Part shown: piece by piece, positions 44,223 to 53,933 of the stretch
Layout: each line of letters opens with the position of its first letter
Position numbering within the stretch: position 1 is the stretch's first letter
NCBI GenBank assembly: GCA_028768545.1
Contig: CP054838.1
Location: forward strand, 2,715,001 to 2,779,000
Origin: Desulfobacter sp.
GTDB taxonomy: Bacteria > Desulfobacterota > Desulfobacteria > Desulfobacterales > Desulfobacteraceae
Length of the DNA: 64,000 bases
Reading direction: 5' to 3'
Notes under the pieces: model-generated
Databases searched by the model: none
Told to the model about the DNA's origin: nothing
What the model saw: the letters and a program-made list of their open reading frames with translations, nothing else
Translations under genes and position numbers: made by a program

Positions 44223-44594
44223 TTTTTTTTGTAAAATCAAACACTTCACTTTTCGGTTTTCGTTCCAAAACATTCTAACTCGTTCCAAGGATTTTAACGA
44301 AATCTTTTCGGTTGTCCTAGGCCACAACATTTTTAAAAAACTTTTTCCTTGTTCAAAGCATTTTTTGACTGAACCCCTCATGGGTTGGAATGACAAAAGC
44401 ATTGTGGGGCAAAAGCTATTTCAAAATGCTTATCGTCCCCTGACATCCTTATGGTTCCTCTGATATAAAAATGAACAGGAAAGGTCCGGGCTTGTCGGCC
44501 TGCAAAATTTTGAGTATAGATATACCCAAAAAAGATTCAACCCTTGTAGTGTTCGTGAATACAAACCCCAAAAAGGATTATAATGACTCAATTT
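44223..44594. other. non-coding stretch between selC and IS6 copy 2
   Basis: 372 bp beginning with a T run that may end the selC transcript. No open frame with family features and no tRNA was found. An inverted pair around GCATTGTGGGGCAAAAGC...CAAAATGC is weak. The right edge abuts an IS6 end. Confidence 0.6.
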
Positions 44595-44632
44595 GGTTCT
44601 GTTGCAAAAAATTATTAATGTCTGATACAAGT

Positions 44633-45943
44633 CAGTGATGTCCGGTTAGGTTTTTGCTTGCTCAATAATTTTTTGATCTTTGACAATATTGTCCCTGTTT
44701 GAACTATGAGAGCCCTGCTCCTCGCAGCCAAACAGGTCATTTAGAATGGCGGTTCGCAGCTGCCGAACTCTTTTGATCGTGACCTTTTCATTAAACTGTT
44801 TTTGGCAATGGATTGTCAGTAACAGGTAAGTGATAAGGCCGCCAAGAATCTGAACCATAAGGCCGTATTCACTGCGGGCAATGAGATGATATACCTTCAG
44901 ATGTTCTTTCCACCATTTGAAAAAATCCTCAATGGTCCACCGGAGTTTATAAATTGTTGCTATTTGTTCCGCTGTTAAATCATGCCTGTCAGTTGCCACA
45001 TAGTATTTGACGCCAGCAATTTTATAGCCAACAACCCGAACAGGCCTTTTCGTCTGGTTTTGATTCGGAGTACCAAGTTTAACCAGTGCATCATAAAAAA
45101 TGTAGCTGTCGGAAGGGGTCTCGTGGTTATCAATAATTGTTCTTGTTGTCCTGGTTTTTATACGGCAGACAAAATGTTTGCCTTGCTCCTGAAGCAGGTC
45201 AAATTCTTTATGGGATTGATATCCACGATCCATAACACCTGTTTGCCCCTTGGAAAGTATTTTGGGAACAAAAGTGCGTTCAGCGCCGTTGCCTTCAGTC
45301 AAAAAGATTTTGTTTGGGATTCCGTGATTAATGTCAAATCCGCAATGTACTTTGGCTTTTTTACTTCCTTTTCTGTAGTTCGCCCAGTGCATTGAAAGGA
45401 CTGCATTTATGAGACTACCGTCAATGGAAACCAACTCTCCTAACTCGGCGTGTTCACCCGGATGACACTCAAGAGCCTGTTTATAAAGATCCTCAAAGAT
45501 AAATTGCAGTTGTTCGAGTCCCCTGTGATTGATGGCTTCACAGAAACTACTACGGCTGATACCACCGTCTGGCGCAATATTTTCTTTAGCAAAAACATTC
45601 TCCTTGAGATCCTGAATTAAATGTCGGGCAGACTTGTGCTCCTGAAGATGGAAATAAACCAAAGCATTTATCTGGTCTTCGAATGTCATTTTTAAAGGGC
45701 GGTCTCCTCGAGATTGTAATTCCGGTGCTTTTGAAAGTGACTTTATCAGAGAGCACCTGAAATTGTCAAAGTTCAGGGACCGTAGTTGTTTTTTAGGGAC
45801 TGAGATGTGCGTCATTTGAGCTCCTTGAGTTAAATTTTCAAGGCGCACAAAAATTTTTACGCACATTTGTCAACACAAAACAGACTGTTTTTTCAATGAT
45901 TTTAGATGCTTTTTATATGCAACAACCTAACCGGACACTACTG
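44633..45943 (-). mobile_element. IS4-family insertion sequence, copy B (1311 bp)
   Basis: Same ends and length as copy A. Flanked by the 9-bp direct repeat GATACAAGT at 44624-44632 and 45944-45952, so it inserted by simple transposition into the left part of IS6 copy 2. Differences from copy A are a handful of bases. Confidence 0.93.
44646..45815 (-). CDS. IS4-family DDE transposase (copy B)
   Basis: 389 residues, essentially identical to copy A; it differs by LLLTIHCQ for LLLAIHCQ and RCSLIKS for RCPLIKS. The start at 45815 (MTHISVP) is chosen for its AAGGAG site. Confidence 0.9.
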   Translation of the reverse strand: MTHISVPKKQLRSLNFDNFRCSLIKSLSKAPELQSRGDRPLKMTFEDQINALVYFHLQEHKSARHLIQDLKENVFAKENIAPDGGISRSSFCEAINHRGLEQLQFIFEDLYKQALECHPGEHAELGELVSIDGSLINAVLSMHWANYRKGSKKAKVHCGFDINHGIPNKIFLTEGNGAERTFVPKILSKGQTGVMDRGYQSHKEFDLLQEQGKHFVCRIKTRTTRTIIDNHETPSDSYIFYDALVKLGTPNQNQTKRPVRVVGYKIAGVKYYVATDRHDLTAEQIATIYKLRWTIEDFFKWWKEHLKVYHLIARSEYGLMVQILGGLITYLLLTIHCQKQFNEKVTIKRVRQLRTAILNDLFGCEEQGSHSSNRDNIVKDQKIIEQAKT

Positions 45944-46384
45944 GATACAAGTCCGTTTTGGCACTAATTTATTTGCAGAGAGATAGTATGAAAAATGAAA
46001 ACCCTTTCAAGTGGCGTCATTATGAAAAAGAAATCATCCTGTTGAATGTTCGCTGGTATCTGAGATATCAACTGAGTTACAGGAATCTGGAAGAGATGAT
46101 GCAAGAACGGGGCTTGTCTGTGGATCACAGTACCATTTACCGATGGGTTCAGCGCTATGCTCCTGAAATGGAAAAGCGAAGCAGGAAGTATCTGCGGCAA
46201 TCAAATGATTCTTACCGTATTGATGAAACATATATCAAGGTGCGGGGGAAAATGAAGTATCTTTACCGAGCGGTCGATTCCCGTGGAAATACCATCGATT
46301 TTCTTCTTCGCAGCAGACGTAATATGGAATCTGCCAAACGATTTTTTAAAAAGATGCTGCGAGCTTCCAATAGCTCCAGACCTC

Positions 46385-47835
46385 GAGGGCGTTCAAAATT
46401 CTGTGTCAGTTGAATGAAAGCTGATATACTCAGCTAAATAAGGAGAACTGACATGACCGAAGAAAACACCGAATTTGATTTTCAAAAAGCCCTTAAAGGC
46501 ATCCAGGAAGGTAAACCCTTCACAGGTAAGGGCGGCGTCCTTACATCATTAATCAAAAATCTTGCTGAAGCTGCTCTTGAAGGAGAGTTGGAGTCCCATC
46601 TCGGGCAGGAAGTTTCTGCCAACCGCCGTAATGGAAAAAGCAAAAAGACCATTAAATCCCTGGATGGTAAATTTGAGCTGGAAACCCCGCGTGACAGGGC
46701 CGGAACCTTCTCTCCACAGATCGTCAAAAAACATCAGACAACGCTCAGCGATGAAATTGAAAGAAAGATAATAGCCCTTTACGGCCTGGGCATGAGTTAT
46801 AATGATATGGCTTCCCATTTACAGGAAATCTATGGACTTGAGATTTCAAATGCCACTCTGAGCACCATTACCGATAAAATCATCCATACCGTCAAAGAAT
46901 GGCAGGCCAGGCCGTTGGAAAATGTGTACCCAATCGTATGGCTTGATGCCATACATTATAAAGTACGAGAAAACGGAAAGGTCGGCAGCAAGGCCGTTTA
47001 CACAATTCTTGGGGTGAATATCGAGGGCCGCAAAGAGGTTCTTGGGCTGTACATATCCGAGAATGAGGGTGCGAACTTCTGGCTGCAGGTGTTAACAGAC
47101 CTTTCAAACCGAGGGGTAAAAGATATCCTAATTGCCTGTGTTGATGGTCTAAAAGGTTTTCCCGAGGCCATTGAGACCATATTCCCGGACACAGAAGTTC
47201 AACTCTGCGTAGTCCACCAGATCCGAAATTCATTGAAATACGTTGGTTCCAAAAATAAAAAGAAATTTATGGCAGATCTAAAACGTGTTTATAAAGCGGT
47301 CAATAAGGATCTGGCCGAAGAAGAACTGGATATCTTGGAAAATAAATGGAATGACAAATACCCGATTGTGATAAAATCCTGGCGGAACAACTGGGAACGC
47401 CTCAGTCATTTCTTTAAATATCCAGAAGAGATTCGACGGATAATATACACCACAAATACCATTGAGGCTGTGCATCGACAGTTTCGAAAACTGACCAAAA
47501 CAAAGGGATCATTCCCGAACCAGGACAGCCTGTTAAAGCTGCTTTACATGGGGATCCAGAACGCCAGTAAAAAATGGACAATGCCGATTCAAAATTGGTC
47601 ACTGACAATTTCCCAGTTGGCAATTTTCTTTGAAGGCCGGCTGGATAAAGAGCTGGGAATTTGATAGGGATTTATTTACAGATGGAAAAGATGGTTCCAG
47701 GAACTCCACTCCAGCAAAAGTCAACTCCTCCGACGTGGCTGATTGAAGGCCCATTCTCGGACCTGACTTTTACTTCCGCTGGCGCTGAGGCAGATCCGGG
47801 AACCGAAACCGTGACACAGAATTCTGAACATTCCC
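46385..47835 (+). mobile_element. IS256-family insertion sequence (1451 bp)
   Basis: The terminal repeats, aligned without gaps over 24 bp, share GTTCA-AATTCTGTGTCA. The left end starts GAGGGCGTTC and the right end, reverse complemented, GGGAATGTTC. The target CAGACCTC is duplicated (46377-46384 and 47836-47843). Only one copy is in the window. The region after the transposase (47665-47810) has no gene. Confidence 0.88.
46453..47664 (+). CDS. IS256-family (mutator-type) transposase
   Basis: 403 residues with AAGGAG 9 bp before the ATG. The family's DDE motifs are visible: D in IVWLDAIHYKVRENGKV, D in LIACVDGLKGFPEAI followed by FPDTEVQLCVVHQIRNSLKY (mutator signature), and E in IIYTTNTIEAVHRQFRKLTK. 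Intact. Confidence 0.92.
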   Translation: MTEENTEFDFQKALKGIQEGKPFTGKGGVLTSLIKNLAEAALEGELESHLGQEVSANRRNGKSKKTIKSLDGKFELETPRDRAGTFSPQIVKKHQTTLSDEIERKIIALYGLGMSYNDMASHLQEIYGLEISNATLSTITDKIIHTVKEWQARPLENVYPIVWLDAIHYKVRENGKVGSKAVYTILGVNIEGRKEVLGLYISENEGANFWLQVLTDLSNRGVKDILIACVDGLKGFPEAIETIFPDTEVQLCVVHQIRNSLKYVGSKNKKKFMADLKRVYKAVNKDLAEEELDILENKWNDKYPIVIKSWRNNWERLSHFFKYPEEIRRIIYTTNTIEAVHRQFRKLTKTKGSFPNQDSLLKLLYMGIQNASKKWTMPIQNWSLTISQLAIFFEGRLDKELGI

Positions 47836-48210
47836 CAGACCTCGGGTTCTGAGTGTTGACGGAAATCCTGCATATCCTCCGGCAGTAAAGGCTTTGAAAG
47901 AAAAAAAGCTTCTGAATAAGGACTGTATCCTAAGACAGAATAAATATCTGAACAATATTATTGAGCAAGACCACCGGTTTATCAAAAAGCTTGTCAGAGC
48001 TGGTATGGGGTTCAAGACATTTCATTCTGCCTGGCGGACGCTAAAAGGCTATGAAATTATGAACATGATCAGAAAAGGACAAGTTAAAAATATCAGGAAG
48101 GGAGAAATTTTAAAGCAGAAAGAATTCGTCGAAAATCTGTTTTCTTATGCTGCGTAAATTTTACGCCTGAACGATCTCTTTGTCCTGGAAATATTTTTTG
48201 CAACAGAACC

Positions 48211-48547
48211 TCCAGCAGGATCCAAGTCCAAGGTCGGCGGCTGCCAGGTGGATGAAAGTCGAGGCAATGGCGGCATCTTCAACGCAGACATCCGAAATGG
48301 TCGTGTCGGCGCAGACCACGATGCCCAAAGGGGCATTTTTTAAAAAAGATGCGCCGTGGGGCTTGGACCTGGAAAGGCGGTCCAGGAGTTTGGGATCGTC
48401 CACAGCGATGAATCTCCAGGGATTCAACCCCCGGGAAGAGGGGGACCTTAAGGCCGCTTCGAGAATCTGCGCCCTTGTATTCTCATCAATGGGGCGGGAT
48501 GTGAATTTGCGTACACTTCTGCGCGCTCTGATCAAATCTAAAAACAT
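48211..48547 (-). pseudogene. nitroreductase family protein, 5' half (split by IS6)
   Basis: Reads MFLDLIRARRSVRKFTSRPI through AALRSPSSRGLNPWRFI to AAADLGLGSCW, the FMN-binding part of a nitroreductase, then runs into IS6 copy 2. The last bases before the element, read along the gene, are CTGCTGGA. The other half, beginning with the same CTGCTGGA, is at 61034 on the opposite strand. Start ATG 48547. Confidence 0.9.
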
Positions 48548-48604
48548 GGATGATTCCTTAAAAAAAGTATGGGTCTTAAAATGGCAGGACCGGTTTTGCA
48601 GGGT

Positions 48605-49000
48605 CTAGTGAAACCGGGTAATGTTGATATCTCCTTTGGCGCTCATCTCGTCAAATTTTTTTCTTAAAAATTGTTTAAATTTGTTTCGGGTTATCGGCCA
48701 TAAGAGCATGAGCCCGAAGGTATCGGTCATCAGGCCCGGGGTAATCAAAACAAGACCGGCCACCAGGATGATCAGGGCATCAATGAGTTCTTCTGCCGGC
48801 ATCAGGCCTTGATTCAGGTTCTGCTGGACTTTTAACATGGTGTTCAGCCCTTCCATTCGGGCCAGCCAGGCCCCGGCAAAACCGGTGAGAATAACCAGAA
48901 GTACGGTATTGAGTCCACCGATGACCGTTCCGACCTTGATCAGAAGGTAAAGTTCAACAACCGGGATAAGGGTGAAGCATAAAAAAAGTTTAAGCAGCAT
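48605..49000 (-). CDS. fxsA: FxsA family membrane protein
   Basis: A 131-residue cytoplasmic membrane protein. Hydrophobic segments LFLCFTLIPVVELYLLIKVG, TVLLVILTGFAGAWLARMEG and ALIILVAGLVLITPGLMTD fit the FxsA family, in which the ITPGLxTD motif is conserved. E. coli FxsA relieves phage T7 exclusion by F; its cell role is unclear. AGGAG precedes the ATG by 8 bp. A TTGACA lies upstream, with a long 19-bp spacer to TATGCT. On the same strand as lgt upstream and the nitroreductase 5' half downstream. Confidence 0.9.
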   Translation of the reverse strand: MLLKLFLCFTLIPVVELYLLIKVGTVIGGLNTVLLVILTGFAGAWLARMEGLNTMLKVQQNLNQGLMPAEELIDALIILVAGLVLITPGLMTDTFGLMLLWPITRNKFKQFLRKKFDEMSAKGDINITRFH

Positions 49001-49057
49001 GGAATGACTCCTAAATTATTAATATCTTAAAGCATAATGGAGATGAAACCGGATTTG

Positions 49058-49891
49058 TCAAGGGCTCTTCTTGGTACTGGAGCGGGGGTATGAAATAAGA
49101 CTGGTCCCTGCTATAACCATGAGGCTGCAAAGAATTTGCCCCATGGTCATGCCCCATGGCAGCGGGCTCAGGTGGGCATCGGGTTGGCGCACAAATTCAA
49201 TGCAAAACCGGATGACCCCATATCCGATGAGATAAAAGCCGGCCATTTTATTTTTGGCCCATGGCGTCTTTCTCATGGCCATGAGAATAAAAAACAAACA
49301 AAGGCCTTCAAAACAGGCTTCATACAACTGGGAGGGATGGCGCAGGGTTTGTGCGGGATCCTGGGGAAAGATCATGCCCCAGGGCAGGGAGGTGGGCCTG
49401 CCGTACAATTCTCCGTTTAGAAAATTGCCCAGCCGGCCAAAGGTATACCCAAGGGGAATCACCGGGCAGATAAGATCTGAAAATGACCATATATTGATCT
49501 TTTTTTTCTTGCAAAAGATGACAAAAACCAGGGCAACACCTAAGAGTCCTCCGTGAAAGGACATGCCCGTGATGCCGACAAACCGTATGCCGTTGGAAAA
49601 ATCAAAGGGCAGAAAGATTTCCCAAGGCCGGGAAACATAGAAAGAAAAATTGTAAATCAGTACATAGCCGAGCCGTCCCCCCAAAATGACCCCAAAGGCA
49701 GCCCAGGTAAAAAATTCCTGAATGGTGCTGATATCATAGGGAAAAGATTCACGGCTCAACCTGAATTTAATGACCAGGTAAACCATGATAAAGGCAACAA
49801 GGTACATCAGGCTGTAATAGCGGATTCCAAATCCGTTGAACTCGATAAGATACGGGTTGATCCGAAAGGGTAGGGTCTGCCAACAGGTCAT
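49058..49891 (-). CDS. lgt: prolipoprotein diacylglyceryl transferase
   Basis: Transfers diacylglycerol from phosphatidylglycerol to the lipobox Cys of prolipoproteins in the cytoplasmic membrane. The 277 residues have about seven membrane segments and the Lgt motifs GIRYYSLMYLVAF, GGRLGYVLIYN, GITGMSFHGGLLG and YTFGRLGNFLNGELYGRPTS. It is the last gene of the run secA-clpS-clpA-aat-(agmatinase remnant)-lgt, 6 bp after the remnant. Confidence 0.95.
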   Translation of the reverse strand: MTCWQTLPFRINPYLIEFNGFGIRYYSLMYLVAFIMVYLVIKFRLSRESFPYDISTIQEFFTWAAFGVILGGRLGYVLIYNFSFYVSRPWEIFLPFDFSNGIRFVGITGMSFHGGLLGVALVFVIFCKKKKINIWSFSDLICPVIPLGYTFGRLGNFLNGELYGRPTSLPWGMIFPQDPAQTLRHPSQLYEACFEGLCLFFILMAMRKTPWAKNKMAGFYLIGYGVIRFCIEFVRQPDAHLSPLPWGMTMGQILCSLMVIAGTSLISYPRSSTKKSP

Positions 49892-49897
49892 ATGGGA

Positions 49898-50624
49898 TCA
49901 GGACCTTGTTGTGTATAATCGCGCCAAAAACTCTTTGAGCAGCTTGGCTGCCGTCATGGCGGTCATGGACATAATATCCCGGTCTGGATTGTACTCCACA
50001 ATATCCCCGCCGATGATATTGCCCTTGAGGGTCTGGATGATGTCAAGCACCTGACGTGTGGTCATTCCCCCGGGTTCATGGTGGGAAACACCTGGAGCAA
50101 AGGCCGGATCCAGGCAGTCCATGTCAATGGAGAGATAAACAGGACCGTTAAATTCCAATGTTTCAAGCCAGTCCATGCCGTGGCGCATCTCATGGACTTG
50201 AACCCCGAATTTTTCAGCCTGGCGTCTTTGGTGGCCGTTCATGGTCCGGATGGGCGTCCAGGTGGAGGATATTCAAATCGGGATATCTGTCGGCATGGGC
50301 CTGGATGACAGGATAGGTCACAGAGTGATCGCCCCCAAGGCAGATGATCTTATTGTTTTTTTCCAGAAGTTCTCTTACCCTGGCTTGTATTTTTTCAAAG
50401 GCCGGGCCGGCACAGTCCACATCTCCTGCATCAACGAGAGTGTCCAGACTGCCAAGGTCAATGCCGGATTCGGTCCAGAGATTGGCAGAATCGCAAAAAT
50501 AGCCTTGCTGGATTTTGGCCGGTGCCAGGGCTGGACCTTTTCTAAAAGAACTGTTTTCATCCAAAGGAAGCCCGAGGATGCACAGGCTGTCTGACGGGGT
50601 TTGATTTGAAGGGCAAAGGATCAA
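49898..50624 (-). pseudogene. agmatinase/arginase-family ureohydrolase with an internal deletion
   Basis: The first part (50624 to about 50247) has GLPLDENSSFRKGPALAPAK, CLGGDHSVTYPV and ILHLDAHPD. The second part, in another frame, resumes with RTMNGHQRRQAEKFGVQVHE and holds YLSIDMDCLDPAFAPGVSH, the second metal motif. The family normally has some 30-40 residues between DAHxD and this point (YSHACPF-type segment). That part is missing, and the junction lies in TCCGGACC near 50243-50251. The reading frame is lost, so no active enzyme is expected. In an intact state it would hydrolyse agmatine or a related guanidino compound. Confidence 0.87.
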
Positions 50625-50633
50625 AAGGGCACC

Positions 50634-51347
50634 TTATGTTATTTCGGGGGCAAGATCAATATATTGGCCGGGTTCCCAGACGTCTTGGGGAACGTTTTCT
50701 TGAGTACAGGTGTTGAGAATGTCAAGGAAAGTATCCCTTGACATTTCTTTTGCCCCCATGCGCACTAGATGATCTGTGGTCACCTGGCAGTCAATGAGAT
50801 TAAAGTGGTAACGGTCCAGGTGGCGGGCAAGAGCCACCAGGGCCATTTTTGAGGCATCGGGTTTCCGGCAGAACATGGATTCTCCGAAAAAGGCTGTGCC
50901 CAAACTCACCCCGTAAAGGCCGCCGACCAGGGTTTGGCCCTGCCAGGCCTCTATTGAATGGGCCATTCCCATTTTATGGAGGTTGATATAGGCCTCTATC
51001 ATTTCTTCCACCAGCCAGGTGCCGTCTTGGCTGGCTCCCCTTGGCGCAGAACAGGCCAAAATGGTCTGTTCAAATGCCGTGTTGATACGGATGGTAAAAG
51101 GGTGCTTGCGTATTTTTTTTTTAAGGCTCCGGGAAATCCGAATTCCGGATGGACACAGCACCAGCCTGGGATTCGGCGACCACCAGAGAATGGGCTCCTG
51201 GTCTGAAAACCAGGGAAAAATCCCGTTTTCATAGGCCAGGATCAGCCGTTGGGGGCTTAAGTCTCCTCCGATGCAGAGCAGACCGTCAGATCTGGCAAGC
51301 CAGGCCGGGGGAAAATCAATTTTCTCGGACAGTCTGAACAGGGGCAT
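50634..51347 (-). CDS. aat: leucyl/phenylalanyl-tRNA-protein transferase
   Basis: Adds Leu or Phe from tRNA to proteins that start with Arg or Lys, marking them for ClpS/ClpAP. The 237 residues show the family core GLLCIGGDLSPQRLILAYEN, GIFPWFSDQEPILWWSPNPR, GTWLVEEMIEAYINLHKMGM, AHSIEAWQG and GGLYGVSLGTAFFGESMF. Start and clpA stop share one base (TGATG). A complete N-degron set is therefore in one operon. Confidence 0.96.
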   Translation of the reverse strand: MPLFRLSEKIDFPPAWLARSDGLLCIGGDLSPQRLILAYENGIFPWFSDQEPILWWSPNPRLVLCPSGIRISRSLKKKIRKHPFTIRINTAFEQTILACSAPRGASQDGTWLVEEMIEAYINLHKMGMAHSIEAWQGQTLVGGLYGVSLGTAFFGESMFCRKPDASKMALVALARHLDRYHFNLIDCQVTTDHLVRMGAKEMSRDTFLDILNTCTQENVPQDVWEPGQYIDLAPEIT

Positions 51348-53608
51348 CAGCTGGATTTAAAATTAAAGGTCAACTCATCATTTTTCAGGCCTATGGATAA
51401 TTTGCCACCTTTTTCCAGCCTGCCGAACAAAATTTCATCGGTGAGCTTGTCTTTGATGGTCGACTGGATCAGCCGTGCCAGGGGCCGGGCGCCAAATTTG
51501 GGATCATACCCTTTTTGGGCCAAATGGGTCCGGGCTGCGGCAGAATAGGTCAAGGAGATATCCTTGGCTTTGAGCATGGTTTTAAGCTCTCTCATATTCT
51601 TGTCAACAATGAGTTTCATCACGGTTTCAGACAGATGGTTAAACTGGACAATTCCGTCCAGACGGTTGCGAAATTCCGGGCTAAAGGTTTTTTCAACGGC
51701 TTTGAACCCCTTGGAATCGGCATCTGCGGTCTGGGAACCGAATCCAATGGAATTGGCGCTCATCTCCCTGGCCCCGGCATTGGAGGTCATGATGAGGATC
51801 ACATTTCTAAAATCAGCCGCTTTGCCGTTATTGTCCGTGAGCGTGGCATAGTCCATGACCTGGAGCAGAATATTGTAAAGGTCCATGTGGGCCTTTTCAA
51901 TTTCATCAAGCAACAGCACGCAATGGGGATGTTTTCTAATGCTGTCCGTGAGAATACCGCCCTGGTCAAACCCCACATATCCGGGAGGTGCGCCGATGAG
52001 GCGGGATACGGCATGCTTTTCCATATATTCGCTCATGTCAAAGCGTATGAATTCAATACCCATATTCTCGGCCAGCTGTTTGGCCACCTCGGTTTTACCC
52101 ACCCCTGTGGGGCCCATGAACAAAAAGGATCCAATGGGACGGTCAGGCGCAGCAAGGCCTGCCCTGGAGCGTTTTATGGCTGTGGTCAGGGTGTGAATGG
52201 CGTCATCCTGGCCGTAAATCACCCGGAATAATTTATCCGGCAGACTTTCCAGGCTGGACTTGTCAGCCGAGGTCACGTTGGATACCGGGACCTTGGCAAT
52301 TTTAGCCACAATATTTTCTATATCCTTGGGGCTGACATTTTTGCGCTTGCCCTCACCCTTGAGCCTTAAAAAAGCCCCGGTTTCATCCAGAACATCAATG
52401 GCCTTGTCCGGCAGAAAACGGTCATTGATATATTTATCAGACAGATAGGCAGCCGCTTCTATGGATTTGTCCGGATACTTTAAACCATGGTGTTCTTCAT
52501 AATAGGGACGAAGTCCTTTGAGAATCTCATAGGTCTCATCCACACTGGGTTCTGCCACCTCTATTTTTTCAAACCGCCGGGAAAAGGCCCGGTCTTTTTC
52601 AAAATGGTTTTTATACTCTTCATAGGTGGTGGTGCCGATGCACTTGATATCACCTGAGGACAGGGCCGGTTTTAGAATATTGGAGGCATCCATGGAACCT
52701 GATGTGGTGGCGCCTGCACCGACCACGGTATGGATTTCATCAATGACCAGCAGGGCATTTTCCTTTTTTTCAAGGGCATTGATCACGTCTTTGAGGCGTT
52801 GTTCAAAATCCCCCCGGTATTTGGTGCCGGCTAATAATGCCCCCATGTCCAGGGAGTAAAGCTCACAATCTTCTAAAAGATCGGGCACGGATTTATCATT
52901 GATTTTCAGGGCCAGGCCTTCGGCAATGGCCGTTTTACCCACGCCGGGATCCCCCACCAGAATCGGGTTGTTTTTTCTGCGGCGGCACAGCACCTGCATC
53001 ACCCGGTCGGTTTCAAGTTCCCTGCCGATCAAAGGATCAATTTTTTGGTCCTGGGCCCGTTTTAAAAGGTTGGCTGTAAAAGACTCCAAGGGATCATTTT
53101 TTTTCTGGCGCTTGGGTTTGGGTTCAGCCTGGCGGAAAAGCTGTTGCCCAGGGTCTGTATCTGGGGCACCTTTTTTTTCCATATCGACCTCATGGGAGAT
53201 ATGTTTGAGTACATCCAGCCGGGTAATCCCTTCGGCTTCCAGATAAAAGGCGGCATGTGAATCTTTTTCCTGGAAAATGGATGCCAGAATATCTCCCAGG
53301 TTCACCTCGGGTTTTTCAGCACTTCTGGCATGGTTGATTGCCCGTTGGATCATTCGCTGGAAGCCGATGGTCTGTTGAAGCACATATTCTTCCTTTGAAT
53401 CTATTTTGCTCAGTTTTTCATCAAAGAAATGTTCAAGCTCCTCTTTGATCTGATCCGGACTTCCGCCACATTTTTCAATGGTTTCAAGTCCTGTTTCATG
53501 GTTAAGGATGGCGTAAAGAACGTGTTCAACACATACATACTCATGCCTTCTTTTTTTTGCTTCCCGAACGGCAAAACCGAGAGCTGTACTGAGTTCTTTG
53601 CTGATCAT
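51347..53608 (-). CDS. clpA: ATP-dependent Clp protease ATP-binding subunit ClpA
   Basis: A 753-residue AAA+ unfoldase partnering ClpP. N-terminal double Clp-N domain (residues 1-150) binds ClpS. D1 has [15 protein letters not shown] and D2 has [15 protein letters not shown], each with a Walker B ([25 protein letters not shown]). The IGF/L loop region for ClpP docking (NSIGFGSQ near residue 615) is present. ClpP itself is not in the window. It lies 7 bp after clpS. Confidence 0.96.
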   Translation of the reverse strand: MISKELSTALGFAVREAKKRRHEYVCVEHVLYAILNHETGLETIEKCGGSPDQIKEELEHFFDEKLSKIDSKEEYVLQQTIGFQRMIQRAINHARSAEKPEVNLGDILASIFQEKDSHAAFYLEAEGITRLDVLKHISHEVDMEKKGAPDTDPGQQLFRQAEPKPKRQKKNDPLESFTANLLKRAQDQKIDPLIGRELETDRVMQVLCRRRKNNPILVGDPGVGKTAIAEGLALKINDKSVPDLLEDCELYSLDMGALLAGTKYRGDFEQRLKDVINALEKKENALLVIDEIHTVVGAGATTSGSMDASNILKPALSSGDIKCIGTTTYEEYKNHFEKDRAFSRRFEKIEVAEPSVDETYEILKGLRPYYEEHHGLKYPDKSIEAAAYLSDKYINDRFLPDKAIDVLDETGAFLRLKGEGKRKNVSPKDIENIVAKIAKVPVSNVTSADKSSLESLPDKLFRVIYGQDDAIHTLTTAIKRSRAGLAAPDRPIGSFLFMGPTGVGKTEVAKQLAENMGIEFIRFDMSEYMEKHAVSRLIGAPPGYVGFDQGGILTDSIRKHPHCVLLLDEIEKAHMDLYNILLQVMDYATLTDNNGKAADFRNVILIMTSNAGAREMSANSIGFGSQTADADSKGFKAVEKTFSPEFRNRLDGIVQFNHLSETVMKLIVDKNMRELKTMLKAKDISLTYSAAARTHLAQKGYDPKFGARPLARLIQSTIKDKLTDEILFGRLEKGGKLSIGLKNDELTFNFKSS

Positions 53609-53615
53609 ATCTTCC

Positions 53616-53933
53616 TTACTCCTTTTCCATTGTACTTTTTAAGGGAAACCCTTTGTTGCTGGCCAGGTTATGAACGGTTTCAACTTTGGTTTCTGCAATC
53701 TCTCTAGGATAAATTCCGCAGATTCCTTTGCCCTTATTATGTACATTAAGCATTGTTTGGTTGGCTTTTTCAAGTGATTTTCCGAATACGCCGACCAGAA
53801 TATCCACCACAAACTCCATGGTTGTATAATCGTCATTGTGAAGAAGAACTTTATACATGGGCGGGCGATCTTCTTTTGTGGTCGATGAAATCCCTGGCTT
53901 GGTTCTCGAATCCGTGGATGTCATAGCGTTCAC
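53616..53933 (-). CDS. clpS: ClpS adaptor protein
   Basis: A 105-residue adaptor that delivers N-degron substrates to ClpA. PPMYKVLLHNDDYTTMEFVV carries the N-D-D substrate-binding motif; GICGIYPREIAETKVETVH follows the His-containing helix. The first 23 residues form the flexible N-terminal extension needed for delivery. The secA stop is directly adjacent on the same strand. Confidence 0.96.
   Translation of the reverse strand: MNAMTSTDSRTKPGISSTTKEDRPPMYKVLLHNDDYTTMEFVVDILVGVFGKSLEKANQTMLNVHNKGKGICGIYPREIAETKVETVHNLASNKGFPLKSTMEKE

Larger units (their letters stand above)
45988..48157 (+). pseudogene. IS6-family transposase of copy 2, split by IS256
   Basis: The N-terminal part (45988-46384, MKNENPFKWRHY to SSRPR) contains the first catalytic Asp. 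The C-terminal part (47836-48157, from VLSVDGNPAYPP to NLFSYAA) has the second Asp and the Glu. The IS256 element sits exactly between. Not functional. Confidence 0.92.
44595..48210 (+). mobile_element. IS6-family insertion sequence, copy 2, interrupted by IS4 and IS256 elements
   Basis: The outer ends are GGTTCTGTTGCAAAAAATTA at 44595 and its inverted match ending at 48210. The IS6 sequence is found in three pieces: 44595-44632, 45944-46384 and 47836-48210. Removing the IS4 copy (with its 9-bp repeat GATACAAGT) and the IS256 copy (with about 8 bp CAGACCTC) restores a full-length element like copies 1 and 3. Outer flanks do not match each other. The right flank is the broken nitroreductase gene. 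Confidence 0.93.
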
